Below, one piece after another: positions 1 to 8,063 of a stretch of DNA of 30,985 nt. The stretch is from JBLHOS01 sp047623825 (GTDB taxonomy: Bacteria; Pseudomonadota; Alphaproteobacteria; Rhodobacterales; Rhodobacteraceae): the NCBI GenBank assembly GCA_047623825.1, contig JBLHOS010000032.1:1-30985 (forward strand), read 5' to 3'. Positions within the stretch are counted from its first letter, which is position 1; every line of letters begins with the position of its first letter. Under the pieces are notes generated by a model. The model was given only the letters and a program-made list of their open reading frames with translations. It was not told the origin of the DNA and did not search any database. The position numbers and the translations under genes are program-made.

Positions 1-694
1 CCACCTGCGCCAGGACCCGGCCCCAGTTGATCGAATTTACACCAGCCAAACGCACCTCGTCACGAAAGGTGAAATCGTTGAACATGTCCTTCAGGCGGGC
101 CTGACAATCGTCAAAATCCCCCTCAACAGCCAGCGCGTGCACATTGGCCTCAGCCGGTGTTGTCATCTGGCGGCGCTGCACGTCAGACACCCGACCATGC
201 GGATACATGATGAAAACGTCGACCGCGTCTAGACCTCTGAATGCCTCAATCGCGGCTGCTCCTGTATCACCAGAGGTGGCACCAACGATGGTGACACGCT
301 GCCCCCGGCGCCCAAGAGAGACCTGAAACATTTGACCAATCAACTGCATCGCAAAATCTTTGAACGCCAATGTGGGTCCGTGAAACAGCTCCAACAAATA
401 GTGGTTAGCTTGCAGTTGCACCAAAGGCGCGCGGGCATCATGGCCAAAGACGGAATAAGCCCGCTCGATGATCTGGCCAAACTCGCTATCACCAAATGCC
501 TCGCCAATAAAGGGGCGCATCACGCGGTACGCGACCTCCTCATAGCTCTGCCCCGCCATCGCCGCGATCTCGGAATGGCTAAGTGTTGGCACCTCAGCGG
601 GCACATAAAGGCCACCGTCGCGGGCCAGCCCGGTCAGCATCGCCTCCTCAAAACTCAAATCAGGGGCAGAGCCTCTGGTAGATACATAACGCAT
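1..694 (-). CDS. thrC: Threonine synthase, N-terminal part (cut by window edge)
   Basis: Threonine synthase converts O-phosphohomoserine to threonine with PLP in the cytosol. About 231 residues are visible and the gene runs off the left edge. The N-terminus reads MRYVSTRGSAPDLSFEEA, typical of the family. The PLP lysine motif FHGPTLAFKDFA is present with the lysine near residue 112, followed by the phosphate-loop signature GATSGDTGAAAIEAF. Two starts are possible (ATG at 700 or 694). I prefer 694 because GAAGG lies about 7 bases before it but only 1 base before the other. It begins about 10 bases after the surf1 stop, so the two are probably cotranscribed. Roseobacters often have thrC next to the cox locus, which I take as known context. 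Confidence 0.95.
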   Translation of the reverse strand, partial: MRYVSTRGSAPDLSFEEAMLTGLARDGGLYVPAEVPTLSHSEIAAMAGQSYEEVAYRVMRPFIGEAFGDSEFGQIIERAYSVFGHDARAPLVQLQANHYLLELFHGPTLAFKDFAMQLIGQMFQVSLGRRGQRVTIVGATSGDTGAAAIEAFRGLDAVDVFIMYPHGRVSDVQRRQMTTPAEANVHALAVEGDFDDCQARLKDMFNDFTFRDEVRLAGVNSINWGRVLAQV

Positions 695-704
695 GATCAT
701 GCCT

Positions 705-1382
705 TCAAATTGTCCGCTGCCTGATACGCCACAGAAGGTAGAGTGTCATCCCCAACCACAACGCTGCCAGCGAAAACCACGTGATTGCATAGTTGAGGTG
801 ATCGTTCGAGATCCCCACAGTCGTGACGGGTAATGGACTTACCGACGGATCATTTTCGGATGTTTCACGCAAAATCAACAACAAAGGCTCAGTTTCAAGC
901 GCGGTTGCCATTGCATCAACATCGCGGGCAAACCAGATATTGCGGCCCAAGTCCGGTGCCGGGGTGAAACCATCAACCTCATTGGGCCAATGCAAATTAC
1001 CAATCAGCGTGACCTGAATTGCGGGCCGCGCCGTGTCCTTATCGATCTCACTCACAAAGCCACGGTCAACCATAATGCGGCGCCCATCCTCGGTCACAAA
1101 CGGCGAAATCACCCGAAACCCCGGTCCGACGTGCTTGATTGAGACCAGCACATCAAGTTCTTCGGCCAAGATTTGACCGGTTGCAACAACTGGCAGATAA
1201 CGGTCGCGCTCAGGATCAGGTGTCTCGGGCAGCGCCACGGGGACCGCCACGATCCGCACGTCGATATCAGCCAAGACTGCCTCTTTCCAAGACAATCGCT
1301 GCATCTGCCACACACCCAAAGACAGCAGAACGGCTACGCCACCCAACCCAAAAATCATTGGTATGATCATTCGTTTTATCAT
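705..1382 (-). CDS. surf1: SURF1 family cytochrome oxidase assembly protein
   Basis: SURF1 helps insert haem a into subunit I of aa3 oxidase in the inner membrane. The 225-aa protein has the two-helix family topology: one membrane segment near residues 7-27 ending in GVWQMQRLSWK, a periplasmic domain, and a second segment near residues 200-220 introduced by the conserved NYAITWFSLA. The motif MVDRGFV in the middle is also typical. The length is normal for bacteria. It lies downstream of ctaE but is separated from it by a hairpin terminator, so it may be transcribed with thrC from its own promoter or only by read-through. Confidence 0.93.
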   Translation of the reverse strand: MIKRMIIPMIFGLGGVAVLLSLGVWQMQRLSWKEAVLADIDVRIVAVPVALPETPDPERDRYLPVVATGQILAEELDVLVSIKHVGPGFRVISPFVTEDGRRIMVDRGFVSEIDKDTARPAIQVTLIGNLHWPNEVDGFTPAPDLGRNIWFARDVDAMATALETEPLLLILRETSENDPSVSPLPVTTVGISNDHLNYAITWFSLAALWLGMTLYLLWRIRQRTI

Positions 1383-1394
1383 CGCACCCTCACT

Positions 1395-1425
1395 AAAAAG
1401 GCCCGCCTTATCCGGCAGGCCTTTT
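1395..1425 (-). terminator. Intrinsic terminator between ctaE and surf1
   Basis: The sequence AAAAGGCC-C-GCC, loop TTATCC, GGC-A-GGCCTTTT forms a 12-pair stem with one C/A mismatch. Because A-runs flank one side and T-runs the other, it can work in both directions. On the minus strand it follows the end of the cox operon with a five-T tail before surf1. Confidence 0.8.
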
Positions 1426-1540
1426 ATATTCTGAAACCGGGTATCTCCGGCTTCCTTATTCTCTAAATATCCCCGCCGGAGGCGTTATTTCTTAGCGCAC
1501 CAAGATATACCAAACTCCACCGGGGCAATGCCACGTTGCC

Positions 1541-2344
1541 TCAGATGCCCCAGATATAGACGGCTGCAAACAAGAACAGCCACACCACATCGACAAAGTG
1601 CCAATACCAAGCCGCGGCCTCAAATCCGATATGCCTTTCTTGGGTGAAGTGACCAGAGCGCACGCGCAAAAAGCAGATGAACAAAAAGATCGTCCCAATA
1701 ATCACGTGCAAGCCGTGGAACCCGGTCGCCATGAAGAACGTTGAGAAGAATTTGTCACCACCAAAGGTCCAATCTTCGACCACCAACAGCTCATAATATT
1801 CATAAGCCTGAAGGGCTGTGAACGCGAGGCCAAGGACAACGGCGATCGCCAAGCCCAATTGCACGTCCTTGCGGTTGTTCTCGTGGACCAACGCGTGGTG
1901 CGCCCATGTAACAGCACACCCAGACAACAGCAGAACAAGCGTATTAATCAGTGGCAGGTGGAAGGCATTGACCTGATAGAATTCCGCGGGAATATAGGTC
2001 GATCCTTCGTATTCGTTCATCGGATAGAGCGCGTGTTTAAAGAAGCTCCAGAACCAAGCAACGAAGAACATGATCTCGGACATGATGAACATGATAAAGC
2101 CATATCGCAGGCCAATCCGCACAACTGGTGTGTGATCACCTTGCTGGCTTTCGACCACGATGTCTGACCACCAGCCAAACATGACGTAAAGCACAGCGGC
2201 AAAGCCGATCGCGAACAACCACGGGCCATCGCCGTGCATCCAAAACACGGCTCCGGTCAGCATTAAAAATGCCCCAACCGCGGCTATGAGCGGCCAGATC
2301 GAGGGTGGTAGAATATGAAAATCATGGTTTTTTGCGTGGGCCAT
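1541..2344 (-). CDS. ctaE: Cytochrome c oxidase subunit III
   Basis: Subunit III of the aa3-type terminal oxidase, an inner-membrane protein with seven helices that stabilises the proton-uptake side of subunit I. The 267-aa product starts MAHAKNHDFHILPPSIWPL and has family signatures SEIMFFVAWFWSFFKHAL, LLLSGCAVTWAHHAL, the TGFHGLHVIIGT block, and the C-terminal WYWHFVDVVWLFLF. It is full length. It is the last gene of the ctaC-ctaB-small ORF-ctaG-ctaE run and is followed by a strong hairpin terminator at 1395-1425. Confidence 0.98.
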   Translation of the reverse strand: MAHAKNHDFHILPPSIWPLIAAVGAFLMLTGAVFWMHGDGPWLFAIGFAAVLYVMFGWWSDIVVESQQGDHTPVVRIGLRYGFIMFIMSEIMFFVAWFWSFFKHALYPMNEYEGSTYIPAEFYQVNAFHLPLINTLVLLLSGCAVTWAHHALVHENNRKDVQLGLAIAVVLGLAFTALQAYEYYELLVVEDWTFGGDKFFSTFFMATGFHGLHVIIGTIFLFICFLRVRSGHFTQERHIGFEAAAWYWHFVDVVWLFLFAAVYIWGI

Positions 2345-2366
2345 GGCGCGTGGTCCTTTGGTCTGG

Positions 2367-2936
2367 TCAGTCGTTATCGCTGCTCAAGGCAGCATAGTCT
2401 TCGGGAATGTCTGTCACGTGAAATGTGTAGGACAATGTAATCGCGGGTGTCTGGGTCGCTTCTGGATCATCAACCAGGGCGGGGTCCACATAAAAAATCA
2501 CGGGCATCTCAACCCGCTCACCGGGTTGCAGCACCTGCTGCTCAAAACAAAAGCACGCTATCTTGGAAAAATAAAGCCCAGCGTCAAACGGTGCCACATT
2601 GTAGCTGGCGGTTCCGGCGATCGGGCGATCGGTCGGATTATAGGCCTCATAAAACGCCATCCCAGTCTCGCCGATACGCAGAACCATCTCGGTTTGCATC
2701 GGGCGAAATTCCCATGGCATATCGCTAGCCAGCGACGCATCAAAGCGAATGACCATGGTCCGGTCCAAGATTATTTCGCTTTCGGCCTCAGCCACATTGG
2801 TGGTGCCGCCATATCCCGTTACTTGGCAAAACAAGGCATAAAGCGGTACGGACGCCCAGGCCATTGAGCCCATGAACAAGACCGCTCCGACGCATTGCAG
2901 CACAGTCTTTTGGTTCGGATTAAGGCCTGCAAACAT
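2367..2936 (-). CDS. ctaG: Cytochrome c oxidase copper chaperone CtaG (Cox11)
   Basis: CtaG/Cox11 delivers copper to the CuB site of subunit I. The 189-aa protein has one N-terminal membrane anchor (about residues 13-33, ending ASVPLYALFCQVTGYGGTT) and a periplasmic immunoglobulin-like domain. The copper-binding motif CFCF is present with cysteines near residues 128 and 130, preceded by YFSKIA and followed by FEQQ. The ATG overlaps the stop of the upstream 60-aa gene by one base (TAATG) with GGAGG just before it, so the two are translationally coupled. All key residues are intact. Confidence 0.97.
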   Translation of the reverse strand: MFAGLNPNQKTVLQCVGAVLFMGSMAWASVPLYALFCQVTGYGGTTNVAEAESEIILDRTMVIRFDASLASDMPWEFRPMQTEMVLRIGETGMAFYEAYNPTDRPIAGTASYNVAPFDAGLYFSKIACFCFEQQVLQPGERVEMPVIFYVDPALVDDPEATQTPAITLSYTFHVTDIPEDYAALSSDND

Positions 2937-3118
2937 TATTCATCCTCCGTGATCGAAGTCCGCACGGAGTGGTCAAAGGCTTCCATTGATGCACCAGACC
3001 AAACCTTGGCGATAGTCAAACCAAACACGATCGCCATGAACCCGATAAGGCACAGCGCCACACCAACATTGCGACCAAAGCGGCGCTGATGGATCTCATG
3101 ATTTTGTGAAATTGGCAT
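2936..3118 (-). CDS. Small membrane protein of the cox locus
   Basis: A 60-aa protein with a basic N-terminus (HEIHQRRFGRNVG), one predicted membrane helix at about residues 18-40 (ALCLIGFMAIVFGLTIAKVW), and a short acidic tail. It sits between ctaB and ctaG, the same place as the small open reading frame called ORF2 in the Paracoccus denitrificans oxidase locus, so it is very likely the counterpart. Its function is not established; a role in oxidase assembly is inference from position. Its ATG lies directly after the ctaB stop region in reverse order (3118/3119), and it shares one base with ctaG, so it is tightly coupled to its neighbours. Confidence 0.85.
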   Translation of the reverse strand: MPISQNHEIHQRRFGRNVGVALCLIGFMAIVFGLTIAKVWSGASMEAFDHSVRTSITEDE

Positions 3119-4057
3119 TTACCAGCCCCCTAAGTTGAATGACCGCAATCCGGCCTCCAGCGCCAAGGCACCGAAATGCAGAAAGAGGTAATAAATCGAA
3201 AAGCGAAAAACCTTCTTCTCAACGCCATAGTCATCGGCCTCAGCCTGCGCCTCATCACGGTTCCAGATCTGCCAAGCGCCGCGCAAGAACATGGCGTTCA
3301 GCACCACCGCGGTCGCCAGATAGACCGGACCGCCAATTGATGTGAACGCCGCGCCGATCGCAACAGGTGTCAGCAAAACCGTATAAATCAGGATCTGGCG
3401 ACGTGTTTCTTTGCGGCCATGCGTCACGGTCAACATCGGCACGCCTGCCTTGTGATAATCGCCCTTCATAAACAATGCCAACGCCCAGAAATGCGGTGGT
3501 GTCCACATAAAGATCAGCCCAAACATCAAAACGCTGGCTACGGTGACGTCGCCCGTAACGGCCGCCCACCCGATCATCGGAGGGAACGCACCCGCAGCGC
3601 CCCCGATCACAATGTTCTGCGGCGTCAGTCGCTTTAGCCACATGGTGTAGATCACCGCGTAGAAAAAGATGGTGAATGCCAACAGGCCAGCAGCGGCATA
3701 ATTGGTCGCCAGACCCAGCATCACTACCGAAATCACTGACATCCACAGACCCAGCGAAAGCGCCTCACCGGGGCTTACTTTGCCTGATGGAATTGGGCGC
3801 GAGGCGGTCCGGGTCATCACTTGGTCGATATCTGCGTCATACCACATGTTCAATGCACCAGAGGCGCCGGCCCCCAACGCAATGAACAAGATCGCGGTAA
3901 AGCCGATCATCGGGTTGATGCCGCCGGGTGCCACCAGCAGGCCGACCAAGGCGGTAAAGACCACCAGCGACATAACGCGCGGCTTCATCAGCGCAAAAAA
4001 GTCGCCGAACTGGGCTTCGTCGGTGTCGATCTTTGGATTGGCGGTAAAATCGCTCAT
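3119..4057 (-). CDS. ctaB: Protohaem IX farnesyltransferase (haem O synthase)
   Basis: Transfers a farnesyl group from farnesyl diphosphate to haem b to give haem o, the precursor of haem a for the oxidase encoded around it. It belongs to the UbiA prenyltransferase family and is an inner-membrane protein. The 312-aa sequence has the first aspartate-rich motif NMWYDADIDQVMTRTASRP and the second conserved region PHFWALALFMKGDYHKAGVPM, with many hydrophobic helices. The length is normal. It follows ctaC by 69 bases and abuts the 60-aa gene, consistent with one operon. Confidence 0.97.
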   Translation of the reverse strand: MSDFTANPKIDTDEAQFGDFFALMKPRVMSLVVFTALVGLLVAPGGINPMIGFTAILFIALGAGASGALNMWYDADIDQVMTRTASRPIPSGKVSPGEALSLGLWMSVISVVMLGLATNYAAAGLLAFTIFFYAVIYTMWLKRLTPQNIVIGGAAGAFPPMIGWAAVTGDVTVASVLMFGLIFMWTPPHFWALALFMKGDYHKAGVPMLTVTHGRKETRRQILIYTVLLTPVAIGAAFTSIGGPVYLATAVVLNAMFLRGAWQIWNRDEAQAEADDYGVEKKVFRFSIYYLFLHFGALALEAGLRSFNLGGW

Positions 4058-4092
4058 TGCGTCAGGATACCTTAGCCAGAAAATGCGTCGAC

Positions 4093-4110
4093 GGGCGCGT
4101 GGTCACGCCC
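4093..4110 (-). other. Small hairpin in the ctaC-ctaB gap
   Basis: The gap contains GGGC-gc-GTG-gt-CACGCCC, a short GC-rich stem with a two-base bulge and a tight loop. It has no T-run, so it is more likely an mRNA-stabilising or attenuating element than a full terminator. The call rests only on the inverted repeat. Confidence 0.3.
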
Positions 4111-4126
4111 GCCTGTTCGTCGTATT

Positions 4127-5014
4127 TCAGTCAGCCGCGGCCAGCTGGATCTCACCCATAGGTGTTGCATGCTCGATGACTTGGGACAGTTCCGCGAACC
4201 CGCCTGCAAGCCATATCTCGTAATCTGCAGGTGTGACCGCCATGACCGTAATCGGCATGTAGGCGTGATCCCGACCGCAAAGCTCCGAACACTGGCCGAA
4301 ATAAATGCCTTCCATGCCCGGATCGACCGAAAACCACAGTTCAGCCAAACGGCCCGGAACGGCATCTTGCTTGACCCCAAAAGCTGGCATAGCCCAAGAA
4401 TGGATTACATCTGCGCCGGTAACCTGCAAAACAATGTTCTGGCCTGTTGGCACAACCATCGCAGTGTCGGTCGCCAGCAGGTATTCGTCTTGGCTATACC
4501 CGTGCTCTTCCAGTTCATCGCGCTGCAGCATAAAGCTGGCAAAATCGATGTCGTGGCCGGGATATTCATAGCCCCAGTACCATTGATACCCGGTCGCCTT
4601 GATCAGCACGTCAGCTTCAGGAATTTCTTGCTGCTTGAACAGGACGGGCAGCGAGAACGCCCCGATCACGACCAGAATGATTGTCGGTACAATCGTCCAT
4701 GTGATTTCAATCGGTGTGTTGTGGGTAAAGGTTGCAGGTGTGGGATTCGCTTTTTCGTTGTGGCGAATAAAAGTCCAAGCCATTAGGCCGACTACGAACA
4801 GAACGATCGCGGTAATAATCACCAAAAGAAAGTTATCCAGCCAATGCAGATCGCGCGCCAATTCTGTCGCAGCGGTCTGAAAGTTGATTCCACCTTGGTG
4901 CGGCGCGCCAATGATTTCTAGGTTTTCGCCTAAGGTTTGGGCGCTGGCAGCTACCCCCAGAAGGGTTGCGCCCAATCCGGCCATAACACCGCTTAGCTGT
5001 TTGCAAAGTTGCAT
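4127..5014 (-). CDS. ctaC: Cytochrome c oxidase subunit II
   Basis: Subunit II accepts electrons from cytochrome c through the binuclear CuA centre. The 295-aa precursor has a signal peptide (cleavage plausible after about residue 25, ASA-Q) and two membrane segments (about 62-84 and 106-126). The aromatic electron-entry motif GYQWYWGYEYP is near residue 142. All CuA ligands are visible: H205, C242, E244, C246, H250 and M253 within YFGQCSELCGRDHAYM. There is no fused C-terminal cytochrome c domain, so it is the plain aa3 type. It is the first gene of the operon and is divergent from tldD. Confidence 0.98.
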   Translation of the reverse strand: MQLCKQLSGVMAGLGATLLGVAASAQTLGENLEIIGAPHQGGINFQTAATELARDLHWLDNFLLVIITAIVLFVVGLMAWTFIRHNEKANPTPATFTHNTPIEITWTIVPTIILVVIGAFSLPVLFKQQEIPEADVLIKATGYQWYWGYEYPGHDIDFASFMLQRDELEEHGYSQDEYLLATDTAMVVPTGQNIVLQVTGADVIHSWAMPAFGVKQDAVPGRLAELWFSVDPGMEGIYFGQCSELCGRDHAYMPITVMAVTPADYEIWLAGGFAELSQVIEHATPMGEIQLAAAD

Positions 5015-5189
5015 TCTCTATGTCCTGTTCATCGCGGGACTGCCGACACCTGTTAAGCAGCTTCCCGTTGCGTCTGTTTCGCGGTGAACCATATAGAGGG
5101 TTGAGACGCAAGGCAGTGGTCAAAAATGTCTCACCCCTGAGGTTTCGTTTCACCCGCCTTGGTGGACGCATAGGTTTAGAAAGAATTCG
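5015..5189 (-). promoter_or_regulatory. Divergent ctaC / tldD promoter region
   Basis: This 175-base gap separates two divergently transcribed genes and must hold the cox operon promoter and probably the tldD promoter. On the minus strand a TTGACC hexamer and an AT-rich TATATG element are visible, but the spacing (about 22) is too long for a standard sigma70 promoter. I therefore do not assign exact -35/-10 boxes. No clear operator palindrome was seen. Confidence 0.45.
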
Positions 5190-6614
5190 ATGACAAATCA
5201 TACCCCTTTTCGCCCATTTGAAACACTATTGGATGAGGCAGAAGCCCTAGATATTTTGCGCAGCGCAACCGCTGGCGCCGATGATGGGGAGCTGTTTTTG
5301 GAGCGCCGCCGCTCTGAGATGCTGGTTTTTGATGATGGCCGGGTCAAAACCGCCAGTTACGATGCCTCCGAAGGGTTCGGCCTGCGTGCGGTCCGCGGTG
5401 AGGTGGCAGGCTACGCCCATTCTACCGAGATTTCTGCCAGTGCTTTGCGCCGCGCCTCACAGACAGCCCGCCTGGCCGTGGGCGACGGTGGCGGCAGCAT
5501 GGCCGACGCACCGATGGCCACCAACCGCAAACTTTACGGTGATGATGATCCGATGGCTGATGCAGCCTTCTCAGTAAAACTTGATATATTGCGTGAGATC
5601 GACGCCTATGCGCGCGCGCTGGACCCCCGCGTCGTGCAGGTCAGCGCCTCCATGGGCGCGTCCTTGCAGGAGATTGAAATCCTGCGCCCCGAAGGTATCA
5701 GGGTCAGTGATGTTCGCCCGATGGTGCGCCTGAACGTAAGTGTCATCGTAGAGGAAAATGGCCGCCGTGAAAGTGGCGGTGCAGGTGGCGGTGGGCGGAT
5801 CGGGCTGACCGGGTTGTTGTTGCAGGACGATTGGCAGGCCAAAGCGCGTGAGGCATTGCGCATCGCCGCGGTGAACCTGTCGGCAGAACCGGCCCCGGCG
5901 GGTATGATGGACGTGGTCCTTGGGCCCGGCTGGCCCGGCATCTTGCTGCATGAGGCCATTGGCCACGGGCTAGAGGGTGATTTTAACCGCAAGAAAACCT
6001 CTGCCTTTGCAGGATTGATGGGACAACGCGTCGCCTCCAAAGGGGTTACAGTACTGGATGACGGCACAATACCCGATCGGCGCGGATCAATCAGCGTCGA
6101 TGATGAGGGCACACCGTCAGCCAAGAACGTACTGATCGAGGACGGTATTCTAGTCGGCTACATGCAGGACCGGCAGAACGCGCGCCTGATGGGGGTTGCG
6201 GCCACCGGCAATGGGCGGCGCGAAAGCTATGCCCACGCCCCAATGCCACGCATGACCAACACCTATATGCTAGGCGGTGATGCTGATCCGGCCCAGATTT
6301 TGGCGGGCCTCAAGGATGGCATCTACGCCGTCGGTTTTGGTGGTGGTCAGGTCGATATCACCAACGGCAAATTTGTGTTCAGCTGCACTGAGGCTTACCG
6401 CGTCCAGAACGGCAAGGTTGGCGCCCCGGTCAAAGGCGCCACGCTGATTGGCGACGGTGCCACCGCGCTAAGCCAAATCCGTGCTATCGGCAACGACATG
6501 GCGCTGGATCCCGGCATGGGCAATTGCGGCAAAGCTGGGCAATGGGTGCCAGTCGGCGTGGGTCAGCCAACCCTCTTGATTGGCGGTCTGACAGTGGGTG
6601 GTTCAGCCACCTAA
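5190..6614 (+). CDS. tldD: Metalloprotease TldD
   Basis: TldD pairs with TldE (PmbA) to form a cytosolic zinc protease that degrades unfolded peptides and matures some modified peptides. The 474-aa protein is full length. The zinc site HEAIGH is at residues 254-259 within LLHEAIGHGLEGDFNRKKTS, and the third metal ligand is probably C399 in FSCTEAYRV. The C-terminus ends VGVGQPTLLIGGLTVGGS, as expected. The ATG at 5190 is preceded by a weak GAAAGAA ribosome site. No tldE/pmbA lies nearby, which is usual. A degraded copy of its C-terminal coding region lies about 1.3 kb downstream. Confidence 0.97.
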   Translation: MTNHTPFRPFETLLDEAEALDILRSATAGADDGELFLERRRSEMLVFDDGRVKTASYDASEGFGLRAVRGEVAGYAHSTEISASALRRASQTARLAVGDGGGSMADAPMATNRKLYGDDDPMADAAFSVKLDILREIDAYARALDPRVVQVSASMGASLQEIEILRPEGIRVSDVRPMVRLNVSVIVEENGRRESGGAGGGGRIGLTGLLLQDDWQAKAREALRIAAVNLSAEPAPAGMMDVVLGPGWPGILLHEAIGHGLEGDFNRKKTSAFAGLMGQRVASKGVTVLDDGTIPDRRGSISVDDEGTPSAKNVLIEDGILVGYMQDRQNARLMGVAATGNGRRESYAHAPMPRMTNTYMLGGDADPAQILAGLKDGIYAVGFGGGQVDITNGKFVFSCTEAYRVQNGKVGAPVKGATLIGDGATALSQIRAIGNDMALDPGMGNCGKAGQWVPVGVGQPTLLIGGLTVGGSAT

Positions 6615-6686
6615 CTGGGGTTGGGGCGGTATTGCCACCGGCCCCGGCTCGCCAACAAATAGTTGACTTCAACCGCCCCAAATCAA

Positions 6687-6712
6687 CCCTCACTAATGTT
6701 TTAGTGAAGGGA
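6687..6712 (+). terminator. Possible hairpin terminator after tldD
   Basis: CCCT-CACTAA, loop TGTT, TTAGTG-A-AGGG forms a stem of about ten pairs with one bulge, 70 bases after the tldD stop. There is no T-run after it, so termination strength is uncertain. Confidence 0.4.
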
Positions 6713-6716
6713 TAAG

Positions 6717-7376
6717 GTCGCAAAGATCGCAATCAAGATAGACGACCTTCCGCTGTGGCCACAATCCTACCCGCAACGGGTCTATAGCGCTGACAGGATT
6801 ATAACCGCTATTTGGGGCATGCTGACAGAACACGCGATTGAGGGCGTTTATTCGTTCTCAAATCCCCGACCCGTGGGCGTCACCCGGAAATGTCGAAGAG
6901 ACTTGATGACGGGGTCGCAGACGGCGCTCCCCCCGCAAATCACACCCATTCCTATCTGTAACCACCAGATAAGACGACTGCGGCGTTCATCGCCGACCAA
7001 GACAGCACAACGGTTTGCCCAGAACCACTGTCTTGACTTTTCAATGGCTCAACTGCGCCGTGACATGCAATTTGCCCCCGATTGGTTTGACCAAAAGATT
7101 ATCAGTATATCATTGGGCCATAACCCGGCGTTCTATGTCGATATTGCATCAGATTACTTCGGCCGCCTGATTGAGGAAGGTGTCACATTTGTACCATTGG
7201 AACAGGCGCTGACAGGCAAACCGCAAGCGGCCGTTGGTTCAGTGGTTTCCGGTGACTTTTTGGTCTTGCCGCAAAAGCTGGCTAAGGCATCTGGTCAACC
7301 CGCCCCATGATTTCCGCCCGAGTTTATCGATGTGCACAAGCGCATCGTTGCGATGGCAATGGGTCAGACCGGCTGA
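6717..7376 (+). pseudogene. Polysaccharide deacetylase family protein, degraded
   Basis: Pieces of one NodB-type deacetylase can be read across several frames. The first frame gives KIAIKIDDLPLWPQSYP and GVYSFSNPRPV (no start codon; the expected start is lost). A one-base loss near 6873 shifts to a frame giving RHPEMSKRLDDG and NHTHSYL, the metal-binding region, followed by an in-frame TAA at 6959-6961 and then TTAAFIADQDS. The reading then jumps back to the first frame at about 7025 with LDFSMAQLRRDM through GSVVSGDFLVLPQKL. By comparison with the family I infer a missing block of roughly 60-70 residues there. A last frameshift near 7308 leads to PPEFIDVHKRIVAMAMGQTG and a stop at 7376. The 163-aa open frame at 6819-7310 is an artefact of this decay, not a real gene. 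Confidence 0.85.
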
Positions 7377-7457
7377 CAAACGGTAAAGTTTTGCTGCTGA
7401 TTTAGGCTAAGACCAGACAAACATGAACGGTAACCGGGCGGACAGTGCTGCAATTCG

Positions 7458-7916
7458 TCAGACCACGACCATCAACGCAGTCCGCGCGCGGCCAAGCTTT
7501 GAAAATTGGGCCCTGACATCAAGTGACAGGTCGTTTTCCTCAATACAGATCATCCGGGGGCTGGCGGCATTCTGTGCCCATGACAAAACACCAAGGCCGC
7601 CCCGATCACCGATCCCGCAACCGACCAAACCAAGGTCAGACATCGTCAACGGAAATGCCGCCGATAGCGTAATCACGCCAGCGTCGGTCAAATCCGGATT
7701 ATAGCTTGCGCTAAAGGACCGCAGAGCTGCGCCTGTGGATGTCGCGACCTCGCGTATCGCATCGGCAAGGATGACTGCGCCCCGCCCGTCTAATCCCGCG
7801 CGGCGCAAATGCAGATCGAAATTTGTTGTCGGCGTCATTGTAGATTGCAGCCGGTCTGCCGCCGCAAGGCAAACAGGGCCACCGATCGATTGCAGGCCCG
7901 TAATCAGTGCATTCAT
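7458..7916 (-). CDS. Small leucine-rich-repeat (ribonuclease-inhibitor-like) protein
   Basis: A 152-aa protein with repeats of the ribonuclease-inhibitor type: FDLHLRRAGLDGRGAVILAD, then LRSFSASYNPDLTDAGVITL, then LGLVGCGIGDRGGLGVLSW, then ICIEENDLS. Each unit has the leucine spacing plus the N/C-x-I/L-x-D-x-G pattern of that fold. No signal peptide or membrane helix is evident, so a cytosolic binding role is inferred. I chose ATG 7916 because GGGAG lies 7 bases upstream; the longer frame to 8018 runs over a fragment of tldD on the other strand and is unlikely to be translated. It appears intact, although its neighbours on both sides are pseudogenes. Partner and function are unknown. Confidence 0.65.
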   Translation of the reverse strand: MNALITGLQSIGGPVCLAAADRLQSTMTPTTNFDLHLRRAGLDGRGAVILADAIREVATSTGAALRSFSASYNPDLTDAGVITLSAAFPLTMSDLGLVGCGIGDRGGLGVLSWAQNAASPRMICIEENDLSLDVRAQFSKLGRARTALMVVV

Positions 7917-7949
7917 CAGTATACTCCCACACGGCCAATCATATCCAGC

Positions 7950-8063
7950 GCGACGCCATTGAACCAGATCCGCGCAATCAGCAATCGTTGCAAAGTTATG
8001 CAGGCGGGCGTGGGCCAACAGGCCTTGCTGATCGGCGATCTGACCGCAGGTAATTCACTCACC
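7950..8063 (+). pseudogene. Remnant of a second tldD C-terminus
   Basis: The plus strand encodes ATPLNQIRAISN, a short scrambled stretch, then AGVGQQALLIGDLTAGNSLT. Intact TldD in this window has ATALSQIRAIGN, about 20 more residues, then VGVGQPTLLIGGLTVGGSAT at its C-terminus. Order and spacing agree apart from a deletion of about 14 residues. By eye about two thirds of bases match tldD, so this is an old duplicate or a piece of a foreign tldD rather than a fresh copy. Nothing upstream of it continues the match. Confidence 0.7.

Noticed and set aside
4169..4786. 205-aa plus-strand open frame
   Set aside because: It is antisense to ctaC, whose CuA ligands are all intact.
6819..7310. 163-aa open frame as a real gene
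   Set aside because: Only its second half and first few residues match the deacetylase family; the middle is out of frame, so it is part of a pseudogene.
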